Numbered from the stretch's first letter, positions 42,501 to 54,279 are shown. The stretch is 64,000 nucleotides of DNA from Hygrocybe punicea (GCA_963556145.1 OY744473.1:1674001-1738000); one strand, 5' to 3'. The notes: generated by a model not told the origin, from the letters alone. Numbers and translations: made by a program.

Positions 42501-43343
42501 GATATGAAGAGGAAACGGATCCACACGATCCGGAGCCTCTACACCGCATCACCCAGAGTCCAACCCCCGTTTTTCGCCACCCCAAGCCCCACATACCCCG
42601 TTACATCCCACAAACCCACGCGTGAGGCTGGAGAACCTCGCGTTCGCCCCTTGTCACCCTGCATAGCCCCATATTTCATCATAGAGCCAAGTTATCGCCA
42701 GTCCACCTAGTTTTTTCATAAGTTCCCCATCCCACGTTCACCCTTTCGACTCCCCACAGCCCGTTCAACACCCGATGACCCGCCGTTACCCCAAGTTCAC
42801 CAAAACGAACCGAAGTTGTCCCTTTTTAACCTACCACCATACCGTCTCATCACCCCATATGCCCATTTTCATTTTGTTACCCATTACCCTCCATCTAGCC
42901 TACATTGTCATCGTCCCCATTCATTATTCCCCGTATCTAGTACCCCTACCCCATGCCACACCAACATGTTATGAGTTTTTCATGTCCCTTCGAGAGTTAC
43001 ACTCTGAGCACAGGCGATTCGGTCGGCAGGCGATATCTTGAGCTGGTGGTGGCATCCACTGGGGGGCATATCACTGTTGGCAGCATTTCATAAGTCCTCA
43101 ACGGAGTTGGAGTTTTGAGTTGGAGTTTGGAAGTGTTGGTCTTTTGGCTCCACAGTGGCGAGGACGCCACTGTTTTTTTCAAGGGGGGTACATGTAGTAG
43201 TGGGTAGTGCCCCACTACTACTAGTAGATCACGTGATCATTCCATAGGATTACATGATGTCTTAGATAGGATATGAGACTTCAGCTTGTCACACCACCCC
43301 GAGACCACTGAGGCACCAGTAGGGACCCCTAGTCCCTACTACA
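39517..43343. mobile_element. 3.8-kb giant foldback element
   Basis: Starts TGTAGTAGGGACTAGGG and ends CCCTAGTCCCTACTACA; flanked by ACGC (39513-39516) and ACGT (43344-43347), a near-perfect 4-bp duplication. The arms pair over about 1.5 kb around a centre at 41068 (TCATCACTAGGTGATGA). The outer 800 bp are closely similar; inner parts are more diverged. The right arm carries an extra 593-bp insertion. The outermost 145 bp of each arm resemble the 135-bp element at 11659-11793. No transposase found. Confidence 0.8.
41951..42543. mobile_element. Solo LTR-like insertion in the right arm
   Basis: Present only in the right arm of the palindrome. Begins TGTGACGGCG, ends CTCTACA, with imperfect flanks CTGC/CCGC. 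Contains TATATACA at about 42353 and, near its end, a GGAATCGATGGAATC-type pentamer repeat (42411-42500). Compared with the left arm, removal restores continuity. Confidence 0.55.
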
Positions 43344-43602
43344 ACGTGATCTACTAGTAGTAGTAGACACTATCCACTACTACAATGTGCGTCTGGTGTT
43401 GTGAGGTCAAATAGGTTATATGGGCCAGAAAATAGTAGAGTCCCATGGGTTATCCGCTGCGGATACGCATCCTGGGTAACCCGAGGGTTGGAACATACAC
43501 AGCTGCAACAAAACCCATACTCCAAGGGCAAGTATGGGTTTTTAACAGGTATGGGTATGGGTACCCCCAAAAAAACCTGAGGGTTACCCATGAAGTTCAC
43601 TA

Positions 43603-44494
43603 TTGACATCGACTACTCTCACAACAATCGATACTTCTGACCTCCCCGCACCAACTATGATCATCGCATCAGACAACAATTTATTGACATTTGACGCAAT
43701 CCAACCTGAGTTTGCCCTGGTCTTGATATCTCTGCCGCTGTCTTATCGTGACTCTACATTTGACACACCGTTGAACATGCAAGACCTTTCACTATTTTAT
43801 TTACAGATGACCAACTTGGCCAAGGACAGGTTTGATGTTGGAGTCGGGTGTCGCCCTTTGTGGTGCTCTTATCCACAACTCGCTGAAGATGCTCTTCAAG
43901 AGCTATATACTGCGGGATCAGGAATTCATCAGAGTCAAGGTGAGCCTTTCTGGCAGCCGGAGTATGGTACGTCCTTGCATCCCACATGATTTTGCTTTAT
44001 TAATCCCCACAAGACAAAATGCATGGCTTGTCAGGACATCACATCATGTTTGGAACACTTGAAAGTCCCCACCCAGCTATCCTCAAACACGTAAGTCTAT
44101 GAAAAGTTTCTCTACTTGGCTCATTTTACACTCAGCAGATTGCTTGCGATCATTTTGTAGTTTGTTGCATGATTCTAGGTGCCATCAAGATGCATATCAT
44201 TCCTCATATCGTCAGCAGGTGTTACAGGCCTCTTGGTGACTTTGACACCCTCTCCTGCCTCAACCAGCCTACAATCTGGGTAAGTGTTATGTCAAGAGGT
44301 ATATCTTCTATGCTAATTATTTCACTCAGGATGACATCCAGCCCATTGTCAACTTGGGGGGGATTATTCTGTCCAACATCATGACCGTCATTTTCCTCGG
44401 GAAAGGTTTGGGTTCAATCGTAGGTCATGGGCATTTTGTGAGAGAGGAACACCCCATAATTCCTCTCCACACAGTCCAGACTGCAGCTGTTCTG
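43603..44494 (+). CDS. Spliced gene of unknown function (partial)
   Basis: Exons up to 43966, 44014-44090, 44139-44279 and 44330-44494 keep one frame through three introns with GT..AG ends. Peptides include PEYDKMHGLSGHHIMFGTLE, SPHPAILKH, IACDHFVVCCMILGAIKMHI and DDIQPIVNLGGIILSNIMTV. A GTGAGT donor at 44495 implies further exons. The first exon's start is uncertain. The hydrophobic stretches may be membrane segments. I do not recognise the family. Confidence 0.5.
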
Positions 44495-46484
44495 GTGAGT
44501 AACCTCTTCCATGTTTCAGACAGTGAACTAATTAAAACTCTATGGAGACATCCAGTTAAGACCAAGTTATCAGTCAATATGAAACAATATTGGTATCATC
44601 ATCCGCCACTATTTGACTCACTTGTACACTGCATTTGTTTATTTCAATTTGGAGTCATATTTGCTTCAGCATGTGGAGCATTTTTACCAAATTTAATGGA
44701 TCTCCATGCTCAGTTTTTTTCATGTCCATCATGTCCCCCTCTTTTCTCACATCTGTACATCAATCCCTCCCTGTTTTCCCTCCTGTCCTGTCCCCAGCCC
44801 TCCCATGCAGTATGATGTCCATAGTCTTGACACCTGTATCTTTACCAACTAGCCAAATTTTTACCAACGCTTCATTGGTTGTCACTGGTTGTTGGATGAA
44901 TGAAAATACAACAACCCTCGAATGATTGGTGGTCATATTATGCATGCATTGTAATAATGAAGGCAATATAGTCAAGCACCATCTCTACGGTGAGGGTAGA
45001 TTACCGCATAAAATGCTATTGGCAAATGGTTTCTTTCTCAAAAATGACTTCCATTGCTGACATTTGGTATATATAACCCACAACGTCCCCAGCTACAAAC
45101 ACAAGAGAGGTTCTGGAAGAAACTTGCAAAAATACAATGACTGGCTACCCTAAAACTCACAGGCACCAAACAACTTACTGGATATGCACACAGGAATCCT
45201 ACCTATAAACTTCCAATGCCATAAAGCATGTCACTGAGCTTGTGATCAGAACCTCCCTACTGAAAACCCATCTAATTCACCACCTTCTACAACAATGTGC
45301 CAAACACTTAGCCTCAGAGCAAAACTACCACGCACATACCTACCTGTGAATGAACTAGGGTTTTCTCACCAAGTCAAACGAGGCAATTAAAACAGTGCTA
45401 GGACATGCTGGTGGGGATGGCCCATCAGGGTTGCAATTGCAAGTCAGAGGTGCAGGATAGGGAAGGCCCCTACTTTACAGATACCTTAGTTGCTTCTCCA
45501 ATTACTACTATATTATTTAATGGATCTCGCGACTGACACGGCTAGTAGTAATTCAGGAAAGGAACGACATTACTTGTTCAACACTCAACCGTCATCACAT
45601 TTCAGCCCAACATGCACAATTCACATCCTGCATGTTTAATAACCTTGGAGGTGGTCAAATAAATAAATTTTGTAAGTTCCTACTACCAGGTGTAAAATTA
45701 TGCTGACAGATTCGTAGTTTCCAAGCAACGTCTCGACAGCCCACTGGCAGACTTAGTATACAGGTGACTGAGATGGGAGAAGCAGTTGCGGGAGGCAGCG
45801 GTAGGAGAAACGACTGTGAGTGGTGGCAGAAAGAGAAGTGTGGCAGGAGAAATGGTTGCCAGAGGCAGCAGAAAGGTGCGAGGCAGATATGGCAATATAA
45901 GTAACCTCTATGTCTTGATCAATGGCTGACCTGACCCCGAAAACCTTTTTATCTTCCTCATTCTCGCCTGGATTTTACTCTAGATAGTGCATATCTCCTG
46001 CATTCAGACAATGATTAACAGCTGTCAACTATTATCACCAATAGCTCCTCCCTTTGTTTTGTTCATGCCTTCTACTCCACAGTCTGTTCCTGTCTATCCC
46101 CATTGCAAAAATTTCCCACTGAAATCCTACTTTGCAGCTTAAAATCTCCACATCGGGTGCTGATCAATGTCAGTGTCTCAGCATGCTCGCCTATCCCTCG
46201 AATGGTCCATGCAAAGATAAATACACAATCTACATCTCCCCATGCTCCACAATGGCGGTATACATTGGTGCCCCTCAAGCCATCCCATATCATTCATCTG
46301 TTGGGAACAGAAACTGTCACTGCTGTGGAATATCCCTTTCCAACACTTTGTTCACTCTTGGATTGACATTCAATGGCAAAAGGTTTTGACAGGCGAGTCG
46401 ATCAACTGACAGACATTGGCAGGAGGTCGTATTTATTATGACGTCATCTCATTTATGATGCATTCATTTGACACACAAAGTGGG
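44495..46484. other. Unassigned, exon-like fragments only
   Basis: Probably continues the preceding gene, but I could not extend it. A plus-strand stretch around 46132-46390 has a Cys-rich peptide. No transposon ends recognised. Confidence 0.3.
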
Positions 46485-47250
46485 TTAGGATGGCTGTCTA
46501 CAGGGCCATTCCAAGTAGAATTTGATGTGTTTTCCCTCTGGGATGTACTTCCAGGCCAGTGCATTGATGTGCTCCTCCCTCTCCAGTCTTGCCTCACAAT
46601 CTATGCATTTCAATGTTAAGCTCTGAATGTCTGCTTGTGTGACGAGAAGTTCCTGTCTGGACTTCAGAAGACGCTCATTCAAATCCTGGATCGTGTCTTC
46701 TATAACAGATATAAGTGCTCTTCATTATTTAAATAAACATCAACTGACTGGAAAATGTGAGAGCGTTCTCCCCTGACGCACGACGAATCCTTTTTTTTGG
46801 GATTATCCTGGGATGGTACAGTGATTACAGAGGGTAGTCATGATGATGGGAGCCAGTTAACAAACCTCACTGTTACTTCAAGGTCTTCCTCGCTGCCTTG
46901 TTTGGTGAACTGCTCCTCGAAGGTAGACATTCTTTTTCTATGTGGTGTAACTTCTTACATTTATATGAGCAGATACCCTCAAGTTATGACAAGCATTAGT
47001 TTCAAGGTCCGGTCAGTACCAACTAATCCTCCAATATCATCTCTGTAGATTTCATACTCAGACCAAAGTTCGAATTGGGTCCTGTTATATGCCTCAATAT
47101 TAATTAATAGTTTCATTCTCAGCACATCCCATTGAATAAAAGCAAGCTTACTTGCAGCAAGAAGTATCCATCTATCCCATCTTCTTCCACTGAGAACCAA
47201 ATGTCTGAAGCTGCCACTTCAACTGGTCGACGGGTGCACGATGACGCACT
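46485..47250 (-). pseudogene. Spliced minus-strand gene fragment, unknown
   Basis: An exon ending SDIWFSVEEDGIDGYFLLQ joins across a GTAAGC..GAG intron (about 47100-47158) to AYNRTQFELWSEYEIYRDDI, then GGLVGTDRTLK. Further left, MSTFEEQFTKQGSEEDLEV and a helical NERLLKSRQELLVTQADIQS may be later exons, but stops lie between. It is transcribed away from the DUF6698-type gene beside it. Confidence 0.35.
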
Positions 47251-48266
47251 GCAAAGCAGACCTAGGAAGAAAGCATAAGGGTTTGGCTGCTCTCCTCACA
47301 CATACTGACGTTATGGATAGTGCTGTCACCAACCCCCTCATACATCATGGCCATCACTTCGGTCAGGTTTCTTATGCCTTCTGCAATATCAAAGTGCTTC
47401 TCACAAATGGCCTCGTGTGCATGGCAGAAGAGGACCCAGCACCTCCCAAGACAATAAGGTGAGTGTTAAGGCATTACTAGTAAGGCAATGATCTTAATGA
47501 TTGCTCCTTCTGGAAGTGAGCATCATGAGCATGCTTTGTTTAATGAATTGCTTAAAATATGCATTGGCCTTGAAGAAAGGCTTTTGTCTGGCTCTGATGA
47601 AGAGATAGAACTTGTTGCTGATATAGTAAGCTGTCTCCATCTGCAATCTCGTGATTATTATAATGTTCTTCAGATACAGAAGGGCATGAATGGAGCCCGC
47701 ACCAATGACACTAAAACTATGAAGTTCACAATTATCGATTGGATTACTCCGCCAGGACAGACCCTCGTCCCCGCCCTCAGTCATAAGGTCAAGATGACCT
47801 GCAGGTTCCACCATGAGTGAACCAGTGCCTTGCTCTGCCCCGCCAGTTTAGATTGGTCTGTACCCCAGTAAGCATTACATTGCATTTCTGGATGAGATTG
47901 TGAGCCAATACTCTATAGTATCAAGGAGAAGCTTCACAGCGGTGAAATGCACATATGCAATGATCAATGGCCCATTTTTCTATATGCTGACCTTTCATAC
48001 GATCCTGATTACCCTTGGAATGGGCTCATGGAGTCAGCCCCTGGTTGTGGTATGTTCTCATAAGTAACCATACACTTATCCCTGCCTGATATTTGGGAAT
48101 ATAGGGTTTCAAACATGTTTTTACTTCTCCAAGCTCAGTCGATGAGAAAGCTATGCAATCAGGGAATGCATGCATCCATGGCATGACATGTGTCACAAAG
48201 GCATCTTTGGCATACATCACCACTCAGGTCCTCCCACCGATGTCCAATAATGCCACCACTAATTTC
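47241..48266 (+). pseudogene. DUF6698-type protein gene, 5' portion
   Basis: Blocks of a widespread Agaricomycete family I know as DUF6698 occur in order: NPLIHHGHHFGQVSYAFCNI, GLEERLLSGSDEEIELVADI, then after a 49-bp intron GMNGARTNDTKTMKFTIIDW, ITPPGQTLVPALSH, YADLSYDPDYPWNGL, and VFTSPSSVDEKAMQSGNACI with HGMTCVTKASLAYITTQV. A TGA replaces an expected Arg after FHHE (47817). The sequence ends at the 8-bp duplication of the large insertion and resumes at 59328. Function of the family unknown. Confidence 0.8.
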
Positions 48267-48775
48267 GAGCACTTTACACTGAGCCACTGATTCCTAGTGG
48301 AATCTGATCGGAATGCTCAGATTCCTATGATTCTGAGTGGATTCCGAGTGAATTTCAAGTCTAGCCAAATTGTTAGAATTATTACTATAAACTCATTCCT
48401 AGTGCATTCCTAGTCCCAGCTGATTCTGAGTGGAATCCAAGCAGAATACTAGGAATCCGAGGAATCCTATGGAATTCCGAGTAAAGTCCTAGCATTTATT
48501 CTGCATTGGACTCAACTCAGAATCCATTCAGAATCCATTAGGCATTGTAGAGTAAAAGTTTTAATACTATTATCTAATTTATTGTATATCTACTTAATTG
48601 GGGTGCTGCCCCAAAATAGATAGCTGAGTTTCGGGAGTTTATATAGGTTTGTTTGGTGCACAGACCATTTCAGTGCATCACATGATCATCAACAAACCAA
48701 CAAACCAAACAACACAAACAACACAACAACACCCACATCCACCCACACAACACACCAAATGCCAAACGATGGACC

Positions 48776-49331
48776 TGTCATATCCCATGCAGCTCCGCCG
48801 GATTCCGACGAACTCCGCTCCGGACTTTTCCGCCAACTTATCTTATCTTATCTTATCTTATATTCTCGCGTACGTTATTGTTCTTCTCTTGTTAAATACT
48901 ATTCTTCCCCATCTCCGTTTACTCCGACCTCCTTTTCTCTTCCTCCCCTTTGTTTACTTGTCACCGTACATAGCAACCTTTTATCCCTTTTATTTTCTTC
49001 CGAACTCCGGTCCTCTTTCCAGAGTTCATATTGTCTTCACGTCTCCAAGGACATGACAATTAGTTTACCAAGTATATAAACTAGAACTACAATGTCCTGT
49101 AACTCCATTCAGAAAATCAACTTGAGTTCCTTATTTCTTACCCACTCTCAAACTTAAGGCTTTCCCTTGAGCTCATTAATTATCTTAGTACTTAGTCCGG
49201 AACTCCGGACCAACTCCGCTCCGTCCACGTCTTCTCAATACGACTTAAGGAAGTAGTGAACCTACTTCAAGAGTTGACGTCTCTGCTCCTCTGAAGAACT
49301 CCGATCCTTCCGGAGTTGCACGCCTCTAACA
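48776..49331 (+). repeat. 5' LTR of chromovirus
   Basis: Contains a short TTATC microsatellite (48839-48861), many CCG/CGG triplets, and a TATATAAA box at about 49073 likely to start genomic RNA. Confidence 0.95.
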
Positions 49332-49377
49332 GTATTTTCTGAACAACTCTTGAGTCGTATTCCCTTTACATTTGATC

Positions 49378-50550
49378 ATGTCTTTCCAAGGCTTCTCCCA
49401 AAGAAGAACCCCCACACGTTATCGACTTACACGACCGGCAAACACCTCATCCAAACGCCCAACGATAACCCCAGTCTCTCCGTTAGAAGAAACTCACACT
49501 CCGAGACACGAACCCTTTCCGCGCCCAGTCTTCGAAGAGAACAATCCTCTCGGACCGGGCAATCCTAATCGCGATGATACCAACCTTGCTGAGGCCATCG
49601 CTCTTCTAGCCACTACTCTCCGAAACAAAGGAGACGACAAGCAACGCACCAAAGTCCGAGAACCGGACACGTTTGACGCCTCCGATCCGACAAAACTCCG
49701 CCCTTTCCTGGTTCAGTGTCAACTGAACTTCAATGATCGACCAACCGCTTTCCAAACGGATGGCGCCAAAGTCAACTTCGCCCTCTCCTACCTCAAAGGG
49801 ATCGCACTTGCGTGGTTCGAGCCTTACCTTTTGGAGAACCCGGATATCGATACCTATCCGCCGGACTTCATGTCCGATTACGGAGATTTCTGCACGGAGT
49901 TGCAGAATAATTTCGGACCTCTGGACCCTAAAGGTAGCGCCGAGAGCGAGTTGGAAAACCTTGTAATGAAGGATAACCAACGAATTGCGAAGTATATCGT
50001 TAACTTCAATCGTCTCGCTACGCAGACTGGCTGGGACATCGGTGCCTTACGGCATTCTTTTTACCGAGGACTTCCGGATCGCCTCAAAGATCAACTTGCC
50101 CAATCCGAGAAACCAAAGAACCTCTACGAACTGAAGGATAAGGCTCAACTCCTTGACGCCCGGTATTGGGAACGGAAATCGGAGATTTCCTGCGCTTCGG
50201 GATCCTCTTCTGCTAAAGCCTCTACTTCCGAGGCCAAGTCTTCAACCGAAAAAGCTTCTGAGAAGAAGTCCCCTACCAAAACTACCAACTCCGGTGGTAC
50301 CTCCTCCACCACTCCGAAAACCCCTCCTGTCTACGCCGATAAGCTAGGCAAGGATGGTAAACTCAAGCCCGCGGAACGTCAACGCCGCATCGACAATAAA
50401 CTCTGCATTATATGCGGGGGAGCCGGACACATGGCCAAGGATTGCACCAAGGCCAAGTATTCGTCCACTCGCGTTGCCGCCCGCGCCACCTCCACTTCCT
50501 CCGCACCTCCGGTCTCTAGTTCCGATTCTCTAGAGGAGCCTGAAAAATAG
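49378..50550 (+). CDS. Gag of chromovirus (390 residues)
   Basis: ATG at 49378 (MSFQGFSQRRTPTR). The retrotransposon Gag domain lies centrally (VNFALSYLKGIALAWFEPYL and FGPLDPKGSAESELENLVMK). A Ser/Thr/Lys-rich linker follows, then a CCHC zinc knuckle CIICGGAGHMAKDC near the C-terminus. The frame is open and ends TAG at 50548, preceded by a run of five A where a -1 shift would enter pol. Role: forms the virus-like particle and binds element RNA. Confidence 0.95.
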   Translation: MSFQGFSQRRTPTRYRLTRPANTSSKRPTITPVSPLEETHTPRHEPFPRPVFEENNPLGPGNPNRDDTNLAEAIALLATTLRNKGDDKQRTKVREPDTFDASDPTKLRPFLVQCQLNFNDRPTAFQTDGAKVNFALSYLKGIALAWFEPYLLENPDIDTYPPDFMSDYGDFCTELQNNFGPLDPKGSAESELENLVMKDNQRIAKYIVNFNRLATQTGWDIGALRHSFYRGLPDRLKDQLAQSEKPKNLYELKDKAQLLDARYWERKSEISCASGSSSAKASTSEAKSSTEKASEKKSPTKTTNSGGTSSTTPKTPPVYADKLGKDGKLKPAERQRRIDNKLCIICGGAGHMAKDCTKAKYSSTRVAARATSTSSAPPVSSSDSLEEPEK

Positions 50551-53500
50551 AGAGCAGTCTGCATACTCCGGCACAGGATGTAGGCTGCGTTGAACCTGAC
50601 TGTGCGCTACCGGAAGTAAAACTCAACGCGTCCGCTCTTTCTAACAATTCCTTGACGATTTCTCTTTATCATTCTTCTACGCTTATCGTTACCCTTGTGG
50701 ATTGTGGATCGACGCATTGTTTCATTGACCCGGAATTTTGTTCCCTTCACAATCTTCCTATTTTTCCTACTGCTCCGAAACGCCTCCGCTTGTTTGATGG
50801 TTCCTCCGGTGGAATCATCGACAAATGTGTATCTATCTCTGTCCGTTTTTCTACTGGTGAAATTCTAATCTTAGAATTTTTGGTCACTCCGTTGGATCCG
50901 TCTGTTTCCGCAGTTCTTGGATATAGCTGGCTCGCCAAATACAATCCGTTGATTGACTGGATCGAGCATAGCGTTAAATTCCGTTCTTCTGATTCCGCGC
51001 CTCCGTTGTCGACTCCGGTGCCTAGCGGGGCACCACTTCCGGACCCTCCAGTACAACCTCCGTCCCCTCCGTCCTCTCCGTCTACTCCGCCTGAACCTCC
51101 TTCACCATTCGCTTCGAAGCCTGACATCTCCTTTGTCAGTGCTCAAGCCTTTTTGCGTGGTTGCAAAGTACCCGGCACTCAGGTCTTCCATATGGAAGTC
51201 CGATTACCTGACGCCACCGGTCGCTCTGCAAGCTACGGCCCTCCGGAGTCCTCCGAACCCTCCGTGGACCTTTACAATATCCCTGAAGAGTATCACGAAT
51301 TCGCTGACGTCTTTAGCAAGACGAAGGCTTGGAACCTCCCTGAACACCGTCCTTACGACCTCAAAATTAATTTAGAGGATGGTGCAAAACCTCCTTTTGG
51401 CCCGATTTACTCTATTTCACCCTTAGAGCTCGAGACCCTTCGGGAATTCCTTGACAAGAATCTCCGGGCGGGTTTTGTCTGCTCCTCCCGTTCTCCCTGC
51501 GGAGCTCCCATTCTTTTCTCTCGGAAGAAAAATGGAAGTCTTCGACTTTGCGTAGATTTCCGAGGACTCAATCGTATCACGAAGAAGGACCGCTATCCTA
51601 TCCCTCTTACGGCGGACCTTCTCGACGCTCCCCGGACTGCGCGCATTTACACTAAAATCGACCTTAAACACACCTACCATTTAGTCCGGATTGCCGAAGG
51701 CGATGAGTGGAAAACAGCTTTCCGCACTCGCTATGGCTCGTTTGAATGGTTGGTAATTCCGGAAGGTCTTACTAACGCCCCGGCGGCTTTCCAACACTTC
51801 ATCAACGATATTTTTTCCGACCTCCTTGACGTCTCTGTCATTGTTTACCTTGACGACATCCTTATCTATTCCGATGACCCCGCTGATCATGTAGACCATG
51901 TCCGCGAGGTCCTCCGACGACTCCGGAAACACGGCCTCTATGCCAACGCCGAGAAGTGCTCTTTTGGCGTTGACACGGTGGAATACTTGGGTTACATTCT
52001 TTTCCCCCAAGGCCTTTCTATGGATCCTGCCAAGGTCCAAACTATCCAGGATTGGCCGGAACCCCGGAAGATCAAAGATGTTCAATCCTTCCTTGGATTC
52101 GCCAATTTTTACCGGCGTTTCATTCCGGACTATTCCTCCATCACTATTCCACTTACCCGGCTCACTCGTAAAGGGTTACAATGGAATTTCGATGATAAGT
52201 GTCGTTCTGCCTTCAATGACTTGAAGTCCGCTTTCATTTCCGCTCCAATCCTTTCCCATTGGTCACCCGAGTTTGACACTCTGGTGGAGACTGATGCTTC
52301 CGATTACGCCGTTGCTTCCATTCTCTCCGTACGCCATCCTGACGGTGAAATTCATCCGGTTGCTTTCCGGTCTCGTACCCTTTCAGACTCGGAGTTGAAC
52401 TATGATACCCATGACAAGGAACTCCTTGCCATCTTCGACGCTTTCACTGCCTGGCGGCATTATTTGGAAGGTACTGCTACTCCGGTCGACGTTATCACCG
52501 ACCACAAGAATTTGGAGTACTTCTCCACCATCCGCTTACTTACCCGCCGTCAAGCCCGCTGGTCGGAGTTCCTTTCCCGCTTCAACTTTGTTATCCGCTT
52601 TCGCCCAGGCAAGCTTGGCACTAAGCCCGATACCCTTACTCGACGCTGGGACGTCTACGCTAAAGGGGGAGATAGTGACTACGCCAAAGCCAATCCTCAC
52701 AATTTCCGCCCTGTTTTTGGGCCGGAACAATTGGCTTCGTCCCTCCGAGCGACTTCCCTCGAAGATGTAGTCCTTGGCGCCGGATTCACCATAGACGTTG
52801 ATTCCCTTCACTCCGATATCATCTCCGGACTACAGGTTGATCCTATTGCCTCCGGACATGTTTCCCGTACCACCTCCGGCCCAGATCCTCGATGGTCTAT
52901 CAACGATTTAGGTTTTCTACGCCTCGATAATCGTATCTATGTCCCCGATGTCAATGACCTACGACTCCGGATTTTGCGTTCCAAACATGATCATCCTACT
53001 GCAGGACACTTCGAGCAAAACAAGACTCTCGAAATCATCCGGCGGGAATACACCTGGCCCGGACTCCGGACTTTTGTCCGTGATTACTGCAAGTCTTGCA
53101 CAACCTGCGCGAGATCCAAAACCCCTCAGCATCGTCCTTACGGATTGCTTAAGCAGCTCCCTATTCCGGAGAAACCATGGATTTCAATTTCCATGGATTT
53201 CATCGAACAACTTCCGGACTCCGAAGGATTTACGGCCATCCTAGTTGTGGTTGACCGTCTTTCCAAGCAAGGGATCTTTATTCCAACTTACGATACGATT
53301 ACTTCCCCCCAACTCGCACATCTTTTCCTTATTCACGTTTTTTCTAAGCACGGAGTTCCTAGTCACATCACCTCCGATAGAGGCACGGAATTTGTTTCCC
53401 ATTTTTTCCGGTCTCTCGGAAAGGCCCTCGACATGAAACTCCACTTTACCTCCGGTTATCATCCTGAAGGCGATGGCCAAACGGAACGCGTCAATCAAAC

Positions 53501-54269
53501 CCTTGAGCAATATCTCCGCGTTTATTGCAATTATCAGCAAGATAATTGGTCGTCCCTCCTTCCTCTTGCGGAATTTGCTTACAACAACGCTCCAAACGCC
53601 ACTACCGGAGTTTCTCCTTTCTTTGCCAATAAAGGTTACCACCCTAACCTTTCCGTTCACCCGGAGCGCGACCTCTCCTCCGCCCACGCACGAAAATTCG
53701 CTGTGGACCTCGATGAGTTACATCAACAACTTCGACAAACCATCTCTGAGGCACAACAACGTTATCAACACTACGCGGACTTGAAGCGCGCTCCGCCTCC
53801 GGACTTCAAGGTTTCGGATTCCGTCTACGTCAAAGCTGAGCATTTCCGGACTACTAGACCCTCCAAGAAACTTTCTGAGAAGAACTTGGGGCCTTTTGAA
53901 GTTATTGCTAAGGCCGGTACTCACTCATATACCCTCCGTCTTCCGGAGGCTCTCCGCTCTGTTCACCCGGTCTATCATGTCTCTCAGCTCGAACCGGCGA
54001 CTCCGAATACCATTCCTAACCGTGTCCAACCTCTGCCTCCTCCGGTCGTTGTCGACGGAGAACCGGAGTTTGAGATCTCCGAAATACTCGATTCCAAGAT
54101 CGACAACCGCCGTCGTGCTTGCAAGCTACTGTACCTTGTACGTTGGGAGGGCTACGAAGGCACTGACGAAGAAACTTCTTGGATCTTGGCCTCCGAACTT
54201 GGACATGCTACTGAGCTCGTTTTGGACTTTCACTCCGCTTATCCTTCGAAACCGGGCCCATCCTATTAA
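50544..54269 (+). CDS. Pol of chromovirus: protease, RT, RNase H, integrase, chromodomain
   Basis: Open from 50544, with no ATG near the start, so expression as a -1 fusion with Gag is likely. Aspartic protease LVDCGSTHCFID; RT with LDDILIYS at about 51850; RNase H VETDASDYAVASIL; integrase zinc finger (HDHPTAGH..CKSCTTC) and catalytic SMDFIE, SDRGTEF, DGQTERVNQTLEQ; then a chromodomain EFEISEILDSK to YLVRWEGYEGTDEETSWI, which in this group guides integration to marked chromatin. About 1,240 residues, uninterrupted. The element therefore looks capable of movement. Confidence 0.95.
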   Translation, partial: KIESSLHTPAQDVGCVEPDCALPEVKLNASALSNNSLTISLYHSSTLIVTLVDCGSTHCFIDPEFCSLHNLPIFPTAPKRLRLFDGSSGGIIDKCVSISVRFSTGEILILEFLVTPLDPSVSAVLGYSWLAKYNPLIDWIEHSVKFRSSDSAPPLSTPVPSGAPLPDPPVQPPSPPSSPSTPPEPPSPFASKPDISFVSAQAFLRGCKVPGTQVFHMEVRLPDATGRSASYGPPESSEPSVDLYNIPEEYHEFADVFSKTKAWNLPEHRPYDLKINLEDGAKPPFGPIYSISPLELETLREFLDKNLRAGFVCSSRSPCGAPILFSRKKNGSLRLCVDFRGLNRITKKDRYPIPLTADLLDAPRTARIYTKIDLKHTYHLVRIAEGDEWKTAFRTRYGSFEWLVIPEGLTNAPAAFQHFINDIFSDLLDVSVIVYLDDILIYSDDPADHVDHVREVLRRLRKHGLYANAEKCSFGVDTVEYLGYILFPQGLSMDPAKVQTIQDWPEPRKIKDVQSFLGFANFYRRFIPDYSSITIPLTRLTRKGLQWNFDDKCRSAFNDLKSAFISAPILSHWSPEFDTLVETDASDYAVASILSVRHPDGEIHPVAFRSRTLSDSELNYDTHDKELLAIFDAFTAWRHYLEGTATPVDVITDHKNLEYFSTIRLLTRRQARWSEFLSRFNFVIRFRPGKLGTKPDTLTRRWDVYAKGGDSDYAKANPHNFRPVFGPEQLASSLRATSLEDVVLGAGFTIDVDSLHSDIISGLQVDPIASGHVSRTTSGPDPRWSINDLGFLRLDNRIYVPDVNDLRLRILRSKHDHPTAGHFEQNKTLEIIRREYTWPGLRTFVRDYCKSCTTCARSKTPQHRPYGLLKQLPIPEKPWISISMDFIEQLPDSEGFTAILVVVDRLSKQGIFIPTYDTITSPQLAHLFLIHVFSKHGVPSHITSDRGTEFVSHFFRSLGKALDMKLHFTSGYHPEGDGQTERVNQTLEQYLRVYCNYQQDNWSSLLPLAEFAYNNAPNATTGVSPFFANKGYHPNLSVHPERDLSSAHARKFAVDLDELHQQLRQTISEAQQRYQHYADLKRAPPPDFKVSDSVYVKAEHFRTTRPSKKLSEKNLGPFEVIAKAGTHSYTLRLPEALRSVHPVYHVSQLEPATPNTIPNRVQPLPPPVVVDGEPEFEISEILDSKIDNRRRACKLLYLVRWEGYEGTDEETSWILASELGHATELVLDFHSAYPSKPGPSY

Positions 54270-54279
54270 TTCTGTCTAT

